DNA of 64,000 bases from Chitinophagales bacterium (GCA_017303875.1 JAFLBP010000004.1:124001-188000), one strand, 5' to 3'; positions 45,099 through 58,764 are shown, numbered from the stretch's first letter. Numbers and translations are program-made. The notes: generated from the letters alone by a model not told the origin.

Positions 45099-45400
45099 GA
45101 GGTGTTTTGGTGTTTTAGGGGGGCTGTTCAAATTTCTGTGTCTTTGGGGTAACCTGGCCACGTATGGTTTCACACAGATATTCACAGATTACCGACACAG
45201 ATTTTACACAGAATATTGACTATCAAATAACTGTAACATCCGTGTAACATCTGTGAAGCGATCTGTGTAACATCTGTGTGAAACCATACGTGGCCAGGCA
45301 AACTCAATGACACAGAAATCTGAACATTCCCGTTTTAGGAATTCAAACACCAAACCTCTAAAACACCCAAACACCCAAACACCAAAACACTAAAACACTC
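45099..45400. repeat. Large nested palindrome between ilvC and ilvA (CACAGAT type)
   Basis: The 311-base gap is almost entirely symmetrical. A perfect 27-base inverted repeat lies at 45153-45179 and 45272-45298 (CCTGGCCACGTATGG start). Outward, the similarity continues imperfectly for about 33 bases on each side (45120-45152 against 45299-45331, sharing TTTCTGTGTC/GACACAGAAA). Outermost, GGTGTTTTGGTGTTTTAG (45101-45118) faces CTAAAACACCC-type tandem units (45357-45400). Inside are several CACAGAT/ATCTGTG units. It resembles a miniature mobile element or a long stem for the operon transcript. Confidence 0.8.
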
Positions 45401-45406
45401 CAACTC

Positions 45407-46636
45407 TTGATCAATCTCTCTGCTGCAGCGGCGCGTTTGTCGGGCATTGTTCGCAAAACACCGTTGCAATTACACCCGCAATTGTCGAAGCGCTTCAACT
45501 GCCAGGTTTATCTCAAAAGAGAAGACTTGCAGGTGGTGCGTTCCTACAAACTCCGGGGCGCTTATAACATGATGTGCACGCTGGATGCGGATACGCTTTC
45601 ACGCGGGGTAGTTTGCGCCAGCGCAGGCAATCACGCGCAGGGCTTTGCCTACTCCTGTCGGCAGCTGGGCGTGCGAGGGGTAGTGTTTATGCCGGTCATC
45701 ACGCCCAAGCAAAAGGTCTCGCAAACCCGGATGTTTGGCGATGGTTCCATTGAAATTATACTGGCTGGCGATACTTTCGATGATTGTGCGGCCGCAGCCA
45801 AAGCCTATACCACGGTGCATGGCATGACCTTCATTCCGCCCTTCGACGACCTGCGGATTGTGGAAGGTCAGGCAACGGTCGGACTGGAAATTTGCGAGGC
45901 ATTGGATACCATTGATTACGTGTTTGCGCCCTTAGGCGGCGGCGGTTTGTGCGCCGGTTTGGGGCTGGCTTTGCAGCAATTATCTCCGAAAACACGCCTG
46001 ATCGGGGTGGAACCGGAAGGGGCGCCATCCATGACCGAGGCCCTGAAAAACGGCGAGCCGCTCACTTTGGCTTCCATAGATCGTTTTGTGGACGGGGCTG
46101 CGGTGAAAAGGGTAGGGGACTTGACCTTTCAGATCTGCCGGGAGGTACTCGAAGATATGTTGCTGGCGCCGGAAGGCCAGGTGTGCAGCACCATTTTGCG
46201 CCTGTACAATGAAGATGCCATTGTGGTGGAACCGGCCGGCGCCCTGAGCATCGCGGCTTTGTCGCAATATGCCGATCAAATTGCCGGAAAAACGGTGGTT
46301 TGTGTGGTATCGGGCAGCAATAACGACATTGACAGGATGCCGGAAATCAAGGAGCGCAGTTTGCAATATGAAGGTTTGAAGCACTATTTTCTGATTCGTT
46401 TTGCGCAGCGGCCAGGCGCCCTGAAGGAATTTGTCAATCATGTGCTCGGCCCCAACGACGACATCACGCGTTTTGAATACATGCAAAAAACCAATAAAGA
46501 AACTGGTCCGGCCTTAGTGGGTATTGAATTGCGTGAACGCAGCGATTATGAAATACTACTCGAAAACCTCAGGGCCTATCATATTGATTATTCTGAAATC
46601 AATAAAAATGATACTTTGTTTGGATACCTTGTGTAA
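45407..46636 (+). CDS. ilvA: Threonine ammonia-lyase (biosynthetic threonine deaminase)
   Basis: 409 residues. The start is taken as the TTG at 45407; no ATG exists before residue 50 and the N-terminus LSAAAARLSGIVRKTPLQ aligns with family starts. PLP lysine is in VVRSYKLRGAYN (about 44-55), ASAGNHAQGFAY binds substrate and GGGGLCAGLG the PLP phosphate. A single ACT-like C-terminal domain (RPGALKEFVNHVLGP, GIELRERSDYEILLENL) matches the short Bacillus-type enzyme. It makes 2-oxobutanoate for isoleucine. Being last in the block, it sits behind the large palindrome; its expression may be tuned by that stem and the weak TTG. Confidence 0.9.
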   Translation: MINLSAAAARLSGIVRKTPLQLHPQLSKRFNCQVYLKREDLQVVRSYKLRGAYNMMCTLDADTLSRGVVCASAGNHAQGFAYSCRQLGVRGVVFMPVITPKQKVSQTRMFGDGSIEIILAGDTFDDCAAAAKAYTTVHGMTFIPPFDDLRIVEGQATVGLEICEALDTIDYVFAPLGGGGLCAGLGLALQQLSPKTRLIGVEPEGAPSMTEALKNGEPLTLASIDRFVDGAAVKRVGDLTFQICREVLEDMLLAPEGQVCSTILRLYNEDAIVVEPAGALSIAALSQYADQIAGKTVVCVVSGSNNDIDRMPEIKERSLQYEGLKHYFLIRFAQRPGALKEFVNHVLGPNDDITRFEYMQKTNKETGPALVGIELRERSDYEILLENLRAYHIDYSEINKNDTLFGYLV

Positions 46637-46817
46637 CGATGAATGTATGGTAACGATGAACTATGAACGATGAACGATGAATATTTGGGGTCAGAAGAAT
46701 ATTCTTTATTTTTTTGTATTTCTGGTACATAAATCTCGCTTTTGTGTGATACGCTTTTTATTTGTTTTAATTTTTTTAAGTATATTTTTTTATTTATTAG
46801 GAATGCAATTTAATATT
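46637..46817. other. A/T-rich spacer between ilvA and gltB
   Basis: After a short run of ACGATGAA units (46636-46680), similar to the repeat at 9696-9830, the sequence is very A/T-rich with T runs near 46770-46800. A 61-residue open frame here (46677-46862) is judged spurious because of its composition. The end of the stretch carries the gltB promoter. Confidence 0.5.
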
Positions 46818-46825
46818 TATCTTTG
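46818..46825 (+). promoter_or_regulatory. -7 box (TATCTTTG) of gltB
   Basis: TATCTTTG matches TAnnTTTG, about 203 bases before the gltB ATG, predicting a leader of about 195 bases. No clear TTTG at -33; the upstream region is T-rich. Confidence 0.5.
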
Positions 46826-46827
46826 CT

Positions 46828-46862
46828 TTAACAATGTCAAAATAAAATATTGGCATTGTTAA
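46828..46862 (+). promoter_or_regulatory. Inverted repeat TTAACAATG-N17-CATTGTTAA at the gltB start site
   Basis: Perfect 9-base arms at 46828-46836 and 46854-46862 begin two bases after the -7 box, thus overlapping the predicted transcription start. It fits a dimeric repressor site or a 5'-end stem-loop. The rest of the leader, 46863-47028, shows no riboswitch I recognise. Confidence 0.5.
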
Positions 46863-47028
46863 TCTATTATAAAATTATTTCAACACTCCTCTTGAAAACC
46901 TTCTTGCTACCTCCACCACAACTGGTAGTTACAAAACGCTTCCTCCCTGATTCAATTAAAACCTGTACTGTTTTTTAACCACGGATGATCAGCACGAAGC
47001 CTGAAAATCCAGCGAATACGAACTGATT

Positions 47029-51546
<4,518 letters not shown>

Positions 51547-51572
51547 TTTTTCACAATAAAATTAGATTCCCA

Positions 51573-53042
51573 ATGGGTAAACCCACCGGATTTTTAGAAT
51601 ATACGCGTCGGCTGCCGGCAAAAGAAGCTGCCGAAACCCGCACGCAGCACTACCGCGAATTTGTACAGCGCTACGACACACAAAACCTGCACGAGCAATC
51701 GGCCCGCTGCATGAATTGCGGCGTTCCGTTTTGCCACAACGGCTGTCCGCTCGGCAATGTCATTCCGGAATTTAACGACGCCGTTTATCGCGGTCGCTGG
51801 CAGGAGGCGTATGAAATTCTGAGTTCGACCAACAATTTTCCGGAGTTCACGGGCCGAATTTGTCCGGCGCCCTGCGAAAGCGCCTGCGTATTGGGCATTA
51901 ACGCCCCGCCTGTGGCCATTGAAGAAATTGAAAAACATATTATCGAAATTGCGTTTGAACGCGGTTTTGTAAAAGCTAAAACGCATTTTCACCGCAGCGG
52001 GAAAAAAGTTGCCGTCGTCGGTTCCGGCCCCGCCGGATTGGCTGCGGCTGCCCAGCTCAATGCTGCCGGACACAGCGTGACGGTTTTTGAGCGCGATGCA
52101 CAACCCGGCGGACTCTTGCGTTACGGCATTCCCGATTTCAAACTTGAAAAATGGGTCGTTGAACGCCGCATCAAACTCATGGAAGCAGAAGGCATTGTGT
52201 TCCGCTGCAATGCCAATGTAGGCGACAACATCTCGGTTAACGACCTGCTTCGCGAATACCAGGCCATCGTGCTGGCCGGCGGTTCAAGTGTTCCCCGCGA
52301 TCTGGAAACGACACCGGGCAGAAACCTGAAAGGCGTACATTTTGCCATGGATTTTCTCCGGCAACAAAATCAGCGGCTCAGCGGAGAAGCCATCAGCGGA
52401 GAACCCATTCTTGCCACGGGCAAACGCGTGGTGGTGATCGGCGGCGGCGACACGGGCAGCGACTGCGTGGGCACCTCCAATCGCCAGGGTGCAAGTTCGG
52501 TCATGCAACTCGAACTCATGCCCATGCCACCCGAGGCGCGTACCCCTCAGATGCCCTGGCCCCTTTATCCGATGGTGCTGAAAACCAGTACCTCGCATGA
52601 AGAAGGCTGCGACCGCGAATGGGCTTTGCTGACCAAGGCTTTTCTCGGCGACGCGCAGGGGCGCTTGCGGGCCATTCAGGTGGTGAAGTTGGAATGGCAA
52701 AGTGGCCCGGACGGTCGCCCGGCGCGCTTTACAGAAGTGCCCGGCTCCGAGCAGGAAATTCCCTGCGAGCTGGCTTTTCTGGCAATGGGCTTTTTGCATC
52801 CGCAACACAACGGCATGCTTCAGCAATTGGATGTGGGCCTGGATGAGCGCGGGAATATATCGGCGCCTGAAAGTAATTATCGCAGCAATATTGCCAAAGT
52901 ATTTGCCGCAGGCGATATGCGCCGGGGCCAGTCTCTGGTGGTCTGGGCGATTAGTGAAGGCCGGGAGTGCGCCCGTCAGGTAGATTTATACCTTAATAAT
53001 GGCGTGTCGCTGCTTGAAACCAAAGACGCTGCGCTGTGCTAA
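51573..53042 (+). CDS. gltD: Glutamate synthase (NADPH) small subunit
   Basis: 489 residues from the ATG at 51573 ([13 protein letters not shown]). Cysteine-rich N-terminal segment [20 protein letters not shown] and [14 protein letters not shown] bind [4Fe-4S] clusters. Two Rossmann sites follow: [15 protein letters not shown] for FAD (about 148-162) and [16 protein letters not shown] for NADPH (about 288-303). The C-terminal FAD segment is [18 protein letters not shown]. It passes NADPH electrons to GltB. The two genes are coupled by a short gap. Confidence 0.96.
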   Translation: MGKPTGFLEYTRRLPAKEAAETRTQHYREFVQRYDTQNLHEQSARCMNCGVPFCHNGCPLGNVIPEFNDAVYRGRWQEAYEILSSTNNFPEFTGRICPAPCESACVLGINAPPVAIEEIEKHIIEIAFERGFVKAKTHFHRSGKKVAVVGSGPAGLAAAAQLNAAGHSVTVFERDAQPGGLLRYGIPDFKLEKWVVERRIKLMEAEGIVFRCNANVGDNISVNDLLREYQAIVLAGGSSVPRDLETTPGRNLKGVHFAMDFLRQQNQRLSGEAISGEPILATGKRVVVIGGGDTGSDCVGTSNRQGASSVMQLELMPMPPEARTPQMPWPLYPMVLKTSTSHEEGCDREWALLTKAFLGDAQGRLRAIQVVKLEWQSGPDGRPARFTEVPGSEQEIPCELAFLAMGFLHPQHNGMLQQLDVGLDERGNISAPESNYRSNIAKVFAAGDMRRGQSLVVWAISEGRECARQVDLYLNNGVSLLETKDAALC

Positions 53043-53137
53043 GGGATTGGTACGGCAGGAGAGTTAGTTTATGGCCGGATGATGAATTTCCGGACAAGCT
53101 ATTGAGGTATTGGGGTTAAACTGCTGTCATTTCCGCA

Positions 53138-53145
53138 TACCTTTG
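53138..53145 (+). promoter_or_regulatory. -7 box (TACCTTTG) almost abutting the truB ATG
   Basis: The box ends 4 bases before the ATG at 53150, so the mRNA would be leaderless or nearly so. The identical box and spacing precede the HipA-like gene at 27315. Confidence 0.5.
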
Positions 53146-53149
53146 CGGC

Positions 53150-53962
53150 ATGTTTACACTTCTTACTCCCGAAACCGGCCTGCCGGCAGCATTTCCCAAA
53201 AGTGCAGTACTGTTGATCAACAAGCCTTTGGGCTGGACCTCCTTTGATGTGGTCAATAAAATTCGCTGGCTGCTCTGCAAGCGGCTGGGCACCAAAAAGC
53301 TGAAAGTGGGGCATGCCGGTACGCTGGATCCGCTTGCCGATGGTTTGCTCTTGCTTTGTGTGGGAGAAGCTACCCGCCTCATCGATCAGTTTCAGGCAAT
53401 GCCGAAGGTCTACACCGGTGTGTTTACTTTTGGCGCCACCACGGCCTCCTATGACCGGGAAAAAGCCTGTGATAATTTTTTTCCTGTGGAGCACCTCAGC
53501 GATGAATTGCTGCAATCTTTATTGCCAAAATTCAGGGGTGCTGTTGTGCAAATTCCGCCCGTTTATTCGGCGGTTAAGGTAGATGGCAAACGGGTTTATA
53601 AAAATGCCCGTACCGGCGAAACGGTGGAGATGCCCGAACGCACCGTGCAAATTGACACATTTACCCTTGGCAATTTACAGCCCGTTCCGCCGCCGGAATT
53701 TCCCGGGGCGCGGATTATCAGTAATAAAGGCGCGGCCATTTGGCAACATCCTGATTACGAGGCCGGTAAACAATGTACTTTTGAGGTAAAATGCAGCAAA
53801 GGCACCTACATTCGATCCCTGGCTTTCGACCTTGGTGAAGCCGCCGGCAGTGGCACCTACCTGAGCGCACTCCGCCGGACCGCCAGCGGTGGCTTCGAAT
53901 TAAAAGATGCCTGGACCATTGAGCAAATTACAGCCGCAGCAAACACCCCTGCAAATCCCTGA
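53150..53962 (+). CDS. truB: tRNA pseudouridine-55 synthase
   Basis: 270 residues. LLINKPLGWTSFDVVNKIR (motif I) starts at about 21. KVGHAGTLDPLADGLL (about 52-67) holds the catalytic Asp60. PPVYSAVKVDGKRVYKNAR, and CSKGTYIRSLAFDLGEA complete the site. It converts U55 of tRNAs to pseudouridine. An insertion of about 25 residues around 180-205 (EFPGARIISNKGAAIWQHPD) is longer than in E. coli. It is convergent with argS, leaving 3 bases between stop codons. Confidence 0.94.
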   Translation: MFTLLTPETGLPAAFPKSAVLLINKPLGWTSFDVVNKIRWLLCKRLGTKKLKVGHAGTLDPLADGLLLLCVGEATRLIDQFQAMPKVYTGVFTFGATTASYDREKACDNFFPVEHLSDELLQSLLPKFRGAVVQIPPVYSAVKVDGKRVYKNARTGETVEMPERTVQIDTFTLGNLQPVPPPEFPGARIISNKGAAIWQHPDYEAGKQCTFEVKCSKGTYIRSLAFDLGEAAGSGTYLSALRRTASGGFELKDAWTIEQITAAANTPANP

Positions 53963-53965
53963 TTT

Positions 53966-55819
53966 TTACATCCGCTCCGGCATATCAATGCCGAGCAGGG
54001 ACATGGCCGAATTCAAAACGCTGCCCACGGCGCGGCTGAGTTCTAAGCGGAAAGCGCGGGCATCGGCGGCATCTGCGTTGAAAATGGAAAGGTCGTGCCA
54101 GAACTTGTGATAGCTTTTGGCTAAACTGTAACAGTAGTTGGCAATCAGCGACGGGTCATATTCCGCAGCAGCCGTTTGGATGAGTTGCGGGTATTCGTGC
54201 AGGGCTTTGAGCAACTCTTTTTCTTGTGCCTGAATATCCGTGTATTGCGCGGCAGGTGTCAGATCTACGCCTTCGCGGGCTACGCGCTGCAACAAACCGT
54301 TGATGCGCACGAAAGAATACTGGATGTAAGGACCGGTCTGGCCTTGCATGTCCATGGATTCTTCCGGATTGAAGATCATTTTTTTCTTGGGATGCACCTT
54401 GATGATGAAAAACTTCAAGGCGCCAAGACCTACTTTTTTCAAAATTCCCTCGCGCTCTTCTACAGAAAACTGGTCGACTTCTCCGCGTTCGCGCGCCTGC
54501 TCCCTTGCGATGCTGATTACCTCCTGCATCAGATCATCGGCGTCTACAACGGTGCCTTCGCGGGTTTTCATGCGGCCGGTTGGCAGTTCCACCAAGCCAT
54601 ACGACAAGTGGTAGAGGCCTGCGGCGTAAGGCTCTTCGAGGCGTTTCAGGATTTCAAACAAGACGGCAAAGTGGTAGTTCTGTTCGTCGGCAACCACATA
54701 TACCATGCGGTCGCAGCCAAAATCCTGGTAGCGCATGTGGGCAGTCCCCATATCCTGTGTCACATAAACAGACGTGCCGTCGGAGCGCAGCACCACTTTC
54801 TGATCGAGGCCGGCATCGGCCAGGTCGACCCAAACTGAGCCATCGTCTTTGCGATAGAACACGTTTTTATTCAGGCCCATCTCTACCATGTCTTTACCGA
54901 GCAGGTAGGTATCGCTTTCGTAGTAAAGCTTGTCGAAACTTACGCCGAGGTCGCCGTAGGTTTTGTCAAATCCCTGATACACCCAGTTGTTCATCCGCCG
55001 CCACAAGGCTACGGTTTCCGGGTCGCCGGCTTCCCATTTGAGCAGCATTTCACGCACTTCGGCGCCGAGTACGGAAAACTCGTTGAACCATTTATTTTTA
55101 TAATCTTTAAAGAAATCTTTTCTTTCCTGTTCCTGCTTTTTACGTTGGCTGTATTGTGCTGTTGCGGCATCGGTTTGCTGCCATTGCTCGTATTCTTCTT
55201 TGATTTTTTGTTCAAAGAGGACGTAGAAATCACCTACCAGATGGTCGCCTTTAACGCCGCTGTTTTCAGGAGTTTTGCCTTCGCCGAATTTTTGCCACGA
55301 AAGCATACTTTTGCAAATGGCCACCCCGCGGTCGTTGATGATTTGTACGCGCACCACTTCGTGTCCGGCCGCTTCGAGGATGCGGCTGCACGACCAACCC
55401 AATAAGATATTGCGGATATGGCCCAGGTGCAGGGGCTTGTTGGTATTGGGGGAAGAATATTCCACCATCACTTTGTGCCCGGTGCGGGCGCCGCGTCCGA
55501 AATCGGGGTCATTGTTGAGTCCCTGCAGGAACTGTTGCCAGTAAGCAGGTGCTGTTTCCAGGTTCAGAAAACCCTTTACTACACTGTAGCCGCTCAGTTG
55601 AGGAATTTTTTCCAAAATAGCCTTGCCCATCTCTTCTGCAACGGCGTCGGGGGCTTTTTTGGCCATTTTGACAAATGGGAAAACAACCACCGAGTAATCG
55701 CCGGAGAATTCGGCGGGCGTGGGGCTAACCTGAATCTTGGAAAAATCGGGTGTTTCACCGTATAAAGTCGCCACCGTCTCTGCAACAGCCTGGCGAATCT
55801 GCTCAACAATTGTGCTCAT
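53966..55819 (-). CDS. argS: Arginyl-tRNA synthetase
   Basis: 617 residues from the ATG at 55819 (MSTIVEQIRQAVAETV), 27 bases after a TAGCTTTG box on the minus strand. Class I features: YSSPNTNKPLHLGHIRN (HIGH-type HLGH at about 127-130) and GRMKTREGTVVDADDL (the KMSK-equivalent). The C-terminal anticodon-binding helical domain includes YTDIQAQEKELLKAL and LSRAVGSVLNSAMSLLGI. It charges tRNA-Arg. An in-frame upstream start is rejected, since it would lie before the promoter. Confidence 0.95.
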   Translation of the reverse strand: MSTIVEQIRQAVAETVATLYGETPDFSKIQVSPTPAEFSGDYSVVVFPFVKMAKKAPDAVAEEMGKAILEKIPQLSGYSVVKGFLNLETAPAYWQQFLQGLNNDPDFGRGARTGHKVMVEYSSPNTNKPLHLGHIRNILLGWSCSRILEAAGHEVVRVQIINDRGVAICKSMLSWQKFGEGKTPENSGVKGDHLVGDFYVLFEQKIKEEYEQWQQTDAATAQYSQRKKQEQERKDFFKDYKNKWFNEFSVLGAEVREMLLKWEAGDPETVALWRRMNNWVYQGFDKTYGDLGVSFDKLYYESDTYLLGKDMVEMGLNKNVFYRKDDGSVWVDLADAGLDQKVVLRSDGTSVYVTQDMGTAHMRYQDFGCDRMVYVVADEQNYHFAVLFEILKRLEEPYAAGLYHLSYGLVELPTGRMKTREGTVVDADDLMQEVISIAREQARERGEVDQFSVEEREGILKKVGLGALKFFIIKVHPKKKMIFNPEESMDMQGQTGPYIQYSFVRINGLLQRVAREGVDLTPAAQYTDIQAQEKELLKALHEYPQLIQTAAAEYDPSLIANYCYSLAKSYHKFWHDLSIFNADAADARAFRLELSRAVGSVLNSAMSLLGIDMPERM

Positions 55820-55846
55820 GAAAATGGGTTGCTTGATTTGCGGCCG

Positions 55847-55854
55847 CAAAGCTA
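55847..55854 (-). promoter_or_regulatory. -7 box (TAGCTTTG) for argS
   Basis: Minus-strand TAGCTTTG lies 27 bases before the argS ATG and fits the TAnnTTTG consensus. Confidence 0.45.
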
Positions 55855-55920
55855 CGGAAATAACCATGAACGAGAAGCGATATGCCGGGAATGTAATCCC
55901 GATCGCACCGAAAATGAAAT

Positions 55921-56697
55921 TTACAGGCGTGTGAGAATCATTTCGGAGAGATCGTACACCGGAATTTGCTCGTTTTTCTCTTTGGCTTTCAGACCGTCCT
56001 GCAACATGGTAATACAGAACGGACAGTTGGCGGCAACGCCCTGCGGGTCGGTGCCGATTGCCTCTTCAATTCGTTCCACATTGATGCGCTTGTCGCCGGG
56101 CTCGTCTTCTTTCCACATTTGAGCGCCACCGGCGCCGCAGCAAAGACCGTTCTGGCGCGATCTTTTCATTTCTACCAGGTCTACATCGAGGGCTTCGAGC
56201 AGGGCGCGTGGTGCTTCGTAGACGTCGTTGGCGCGGCCTAAATAGCAGGAATCGTGGTAAACAATGCGTTTGCCTTTAAAATCGCCACCTTCTTTCAGCT
56301 TGAGCTTGCCGTCTTTTATCAGCTCGTTCAGGAGCTGTGTATGGTGCACTACTTCATAATGGCCGCCCAGTTCGGGGTATTCATTTTTGAGGGTATTGAA
56401 ACAGTGCGGACAAGCCGTGACCATCTTTTTTACGCCGTACATATTCAGCGTTTCGATGTTCATGGCGGCGGTCATTTGAAATAAAAATTCATTACCGGCG
56501 CGGCGGGCCGGGTCGCCGGTGCAGCGTTCTTCTTCACCGAGAATGGCAAATGAAAGTCCGGCATGCTCCAGAATGGTACATAAAGCACGGGTGATTTTTT
56601 GCGCACGGGCATCGTAAGAGCCGGCACAACCTACCCAAAAAACAATTTCCGGGCTTTCCCCGGCTGCCTGATATTCTGCAATGGTACGAATGGCCAT
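55921..56697 (-). CDS. CCG-domain iron-sulfur protein, HdrB-like
   Basis: 258 residues with two cysteine-rich CCG-type domains: VGCAGSYDARAQ ... CTGDPARR ... ACPHCFNTLKNEYP in the first and HDSCYLGRAND ... LCCGAGGAQMWK ... CPFCITML in the second. In heterodisulfide reductase subunit B, LutA and GlpC such domains bind unusual [4Fe-4S] clusters. It lies 83 bases downstream of the membrane iron-sulfur protein on the same strand and is likely its electron-transfer partner. The electron donor and acceptor are not evident. Confidence 0.85.
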   Translation of the reverse strand: MAIRTIAEYQAAGESPEIVFWVGCAGSYDARAQKITRALCTILEHAGLSFAILGEEERCTGDPARRAGNEFLFQMTAAMNIETLNMYGVKKMVTACPHCFNTLKNEYPELGGHYEVVHHTQLLNELIKDGKLKLKEGGDFKGKRIVYHDSCYLGRANDVYEAPRALLEALDVDLVEMKRSRQNGLCCGAGGAQMWKEDEPGDKRINVERIEEAIGTDPQGVAANCPFCITMLQDGLKAKEKNEQIPVYDLSEMILTRL

Positions 56698-56780
56698 TTT
56701 GATTGTAGATTTTAAATTTTTAAGGCTTGATTCACTTTCAAAGAATTATGATGACTTGACGTTTTTTCGCTCATCACGCA

Positions 56781-58094
56781 TCACTCATTTTTCCACGCAT
56801 CCCGCGCTTGTCCCATTTGCCAGGCAGCGCCGGCATTTTCAATGGCATTGAACATGGGCATCCACTCGGAAGGGCCGGCAGACTGGGTCAGGATTTCGTG
56901 TCGGCGCAGTTGAAGAATAATATCAAGCGGGTTAATGAGTACGGGGCAGGCTTCCACGCAGGCATTACAGGTGGTGCAGGCGTGAATTTCCTCCGGACTG
57001 ATATAATCGAAAAGGCTCTTGCCGTCCTGGTAGTTTTCAAGGGTGAATTTACCGCTGTCGAGATTGGCGCCGATCTCGTCGGCACGATCCCGCACGTCCA
57101 TCATCACTTTGCGCGGTGAAAGTTTTTTACCGGTTTGGTTGGCCGGGCAGGCCGCCGTACAACGACCGCATTCGGTGCAGGAATAGGCTTGTAGGATATT
57201 GGTCCAGCGCAGGCTCATGACGTCATTTGCCCCAAATTCGGGCAATTCTGCCGGAGCGGCGCCATCCGGCTGATCGAGGCCCATCATAATGCGCACTTCC
57301 TTCTGGATTTCAGGCATGTTCTCCATTTTACCCTTTGCGCTCAGGCTTGCATACCAGGTGTTGGGGAAGGCAAGCAGGATGTGCAAGTGCTTGGAATAAG
57401 GCAGGTAACAAAGAAAACCGAGCACAACGCTCAGGTGCAGCCACCAGCCAAAACGCTCAATAAACATGAGGGTATCATTGGAAGCGATATTGCCGAACAA
57501 AGCCGGCCCGAGCCAGCTGCTCACTGCAAAATTGCCGGTATGATGGTATACTTCCGGAAGGCGACCCTGCAAAACGGTATCGGCGCCATTCATACTGAAA
57601 ATACCGATGATGAGCAGGATTTCTGCCAGCAGAATCAGGTTGGCGTCTAAGCTGGGAAACCCTTTCAGCTCCGGTTTTCGGAAACGCGGCACATGAAGCA
57701 GGTTGCGGCGGCTCAGGAAAATGAGCGTTGCCACCAATGCCAGTACCGACAGGATTTCGATAAAGGAAATAATAAAGGTGTACAGTCCGCCGAGCATTGG
57801 CGCAAACAGTCGGTGCTGGTGCAGCACCCCGTCGGCAATGATCTCAATCAGTTCAATCTGCGTAATGATAAAGGCGACGTAGATGAAAAGGTGCAGAACG
57901 GCGGGCAGCATGTTCTTGAACATTTTCTTCTGGCCCAGCGCTACGAGCAATACATTGCGCCAGCGGGCAGACTTGTCGCCGGCCACAACTTCGGCTTTGC
58001 CGAGCAGAATGTTGCGTCGGATGCGGCTGAAGCCACGCCAGGCAAACCAGGAGGCGCCGATAAATAACAGGACAAAAACGATGGTGTGCAACAT
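56781..58094 (-). CDS. Membrane-bound iron-sulfur oxidoreductase, HdrC/NarI-like
   Basis: 437 residues. Six or so hydrophobic segments in the first 260 residues include several histidines (HLFIYVAFIITQ, HLSVVLGFLCYLP), which could hold heme b as in NarI. Residues about 300-400 contain a ferredoxin-type pair of [4Fe-4S] motifs, CTECGRCTAACPAN and CTTCNACVEACPV. With the CCG protein downstream it resembles a DsrMK/HmeCD/HdrDE-type complex linking a quinone pool to a soluble thiol or flavoprotein donor. In Bacteroidota this pair may work with electron-transfer flavoprotein; that is inference, as no etf gene is in view. Confidence 0.8.
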   Translation of the reverse strand: MLHTIVFVLLFIGASWFAWRGFSRIRRNILLGKAEVVAGDKSARWRNVLLVALGQKKMFKNMLPAVLHLFIYVAFIITQIELIEIIADGVLHQHRLFAPMLGGLYTFIISFIEILSVLALVATLIFLSRRNLLHVPRFRKPELKGFPSLDANLILLAEILLIIGIFSMNGADTVLQGRLPEVYHHTGNFAVSSWLGPALFGNIASNDTLMFIERFGWWLHLSVVLGFLCYLPYSKHLHILLAFPNTWYASLSAKGKMENMPEIQKEVRIMMGLDQPDGAAPAELPEFGANDVMSLRWTNILQAYSCTECGRCTAACPANQTGKKLSPRKVMMDVRDRADEIGANLDSGKFTLENYQDGKSLFDYISPEEIHACTTCNACVEACPVLINPLDIILQLRRHEILTQSAGPSEWMPMFNAIENAGAAWQMGQARDAWKNE

Positions 58095-58196
58095 AGTTTA
58101 TTCGGTTCGGAAAAATGTTTTTTACCTTGAGCGGCGAAAATACAGCGAGTATGGCTGAATTTTGCGCAAGTTTACAGTTTAGCACGATTTTAAACA

Positions 58197-58709
58197 ATGA
58201 AAATACTCGACGACCGTCAGATTCGACAGAAAATCAAACGATTAGCCATTGAAATGCTGGAGCAGCACTTTGATGAGCCGGAACTTATTCTGGCCGGACT
58301 GAACAGAAACGGCTATGGATTTGCCGAACTGCTGCTTGCTGAACTGAAGCCTATTTTGCCGCCCGGACTAAAAATTACCCTTACCCGAATCCGCCTTAAT
58401 CCGGCCAACCCGCTGGAATATGCGCCGGAAATCGAATTGCCCTTGTCGGCTATACAGAGCAAACCCGTGGTGATAGTAGATGATGTTTGCAATACCGGCC
58501 GCACCACGTTTTATGCCATTCAGCCCCTGTTGCAGGTAATTCCCAAGTCGGTGGAAGTGGCTGCCTTGGTTGACCGCAAGCATAAGGCATTTCCGGTGAA
58601 GGTAGATTACGTCGGGCTTTCATTAGCCACCACTTTGCTCGATCATATTGTGGTTCAGATTCGGGAAGTAGCGGAAATGGCTGTTTATTTGGAAGCCAAA
58701 GCCGGTTAA
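58197..58709 (+). CDS. Phosphoribosyltransferase, PyrR-like
   Basis: 170 residues. The PRPP-binding loop VVIVDDVCNTGRTT lies at about 92-105. VDRKHKAFPVKVDYVGLSLAT after it resembles the PyrR tail DRGHRELP...DYVGK. GLNRNGYGFAELL in the N-terminal part matches the PyrR pattern of an uncharged substrate site. Family members act as uracil phosphoribosyltransferases or, in Gram-positives, as pyr attenuators. No pyrimidine genes adjoin it, so the regulatory role is unsupported. It is divergent from the HdrC-like gene, with starts 102 bases apart. Confidence 0.78.
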   Translation: MKILDDRQIRQKIKRLAIEMLEQHFDEPELILAGLNRNGYGFAELLLAELKPILPPGLKITLTRIRLNPANPLEYAPEIELPLSAIQSKPVVIVDDVCNTGRTTFYAIQPLLQVIPKSVEVAALVDRKHKAFPVKVDYVGLSLATTLLDHIVVQIREVAEMAVYLEAKAG

Positions 58710-58764
58710 AGGCCAGTTGTTAAGCCAAGATCAGGTCGGTCGCTTGTCAAATTCCCAAAGGAAC

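Noticed and set aside
43974..45185. 403-codon minus-strand frame opposite ilvC
   Set aside because: Complement of the well-supported IlvC coding sequence; also runs into the palindrome.
46677..46862. 61-codon hydrophobic frame between ilvA and gltB
   Set aside because: Its Phe/Ile/Leu-rich translation reflects extreme A/T content and it overlaps the gltB promoter; no start signal of its own was seen.
58197..58709. Pyr-operon attenuation protein assignment
   Set aside because: Sequence is PyrR-like, but no pyrimidine genes or attenuator structures are nearby, so only the phosphoribosyltransferase call is kept.
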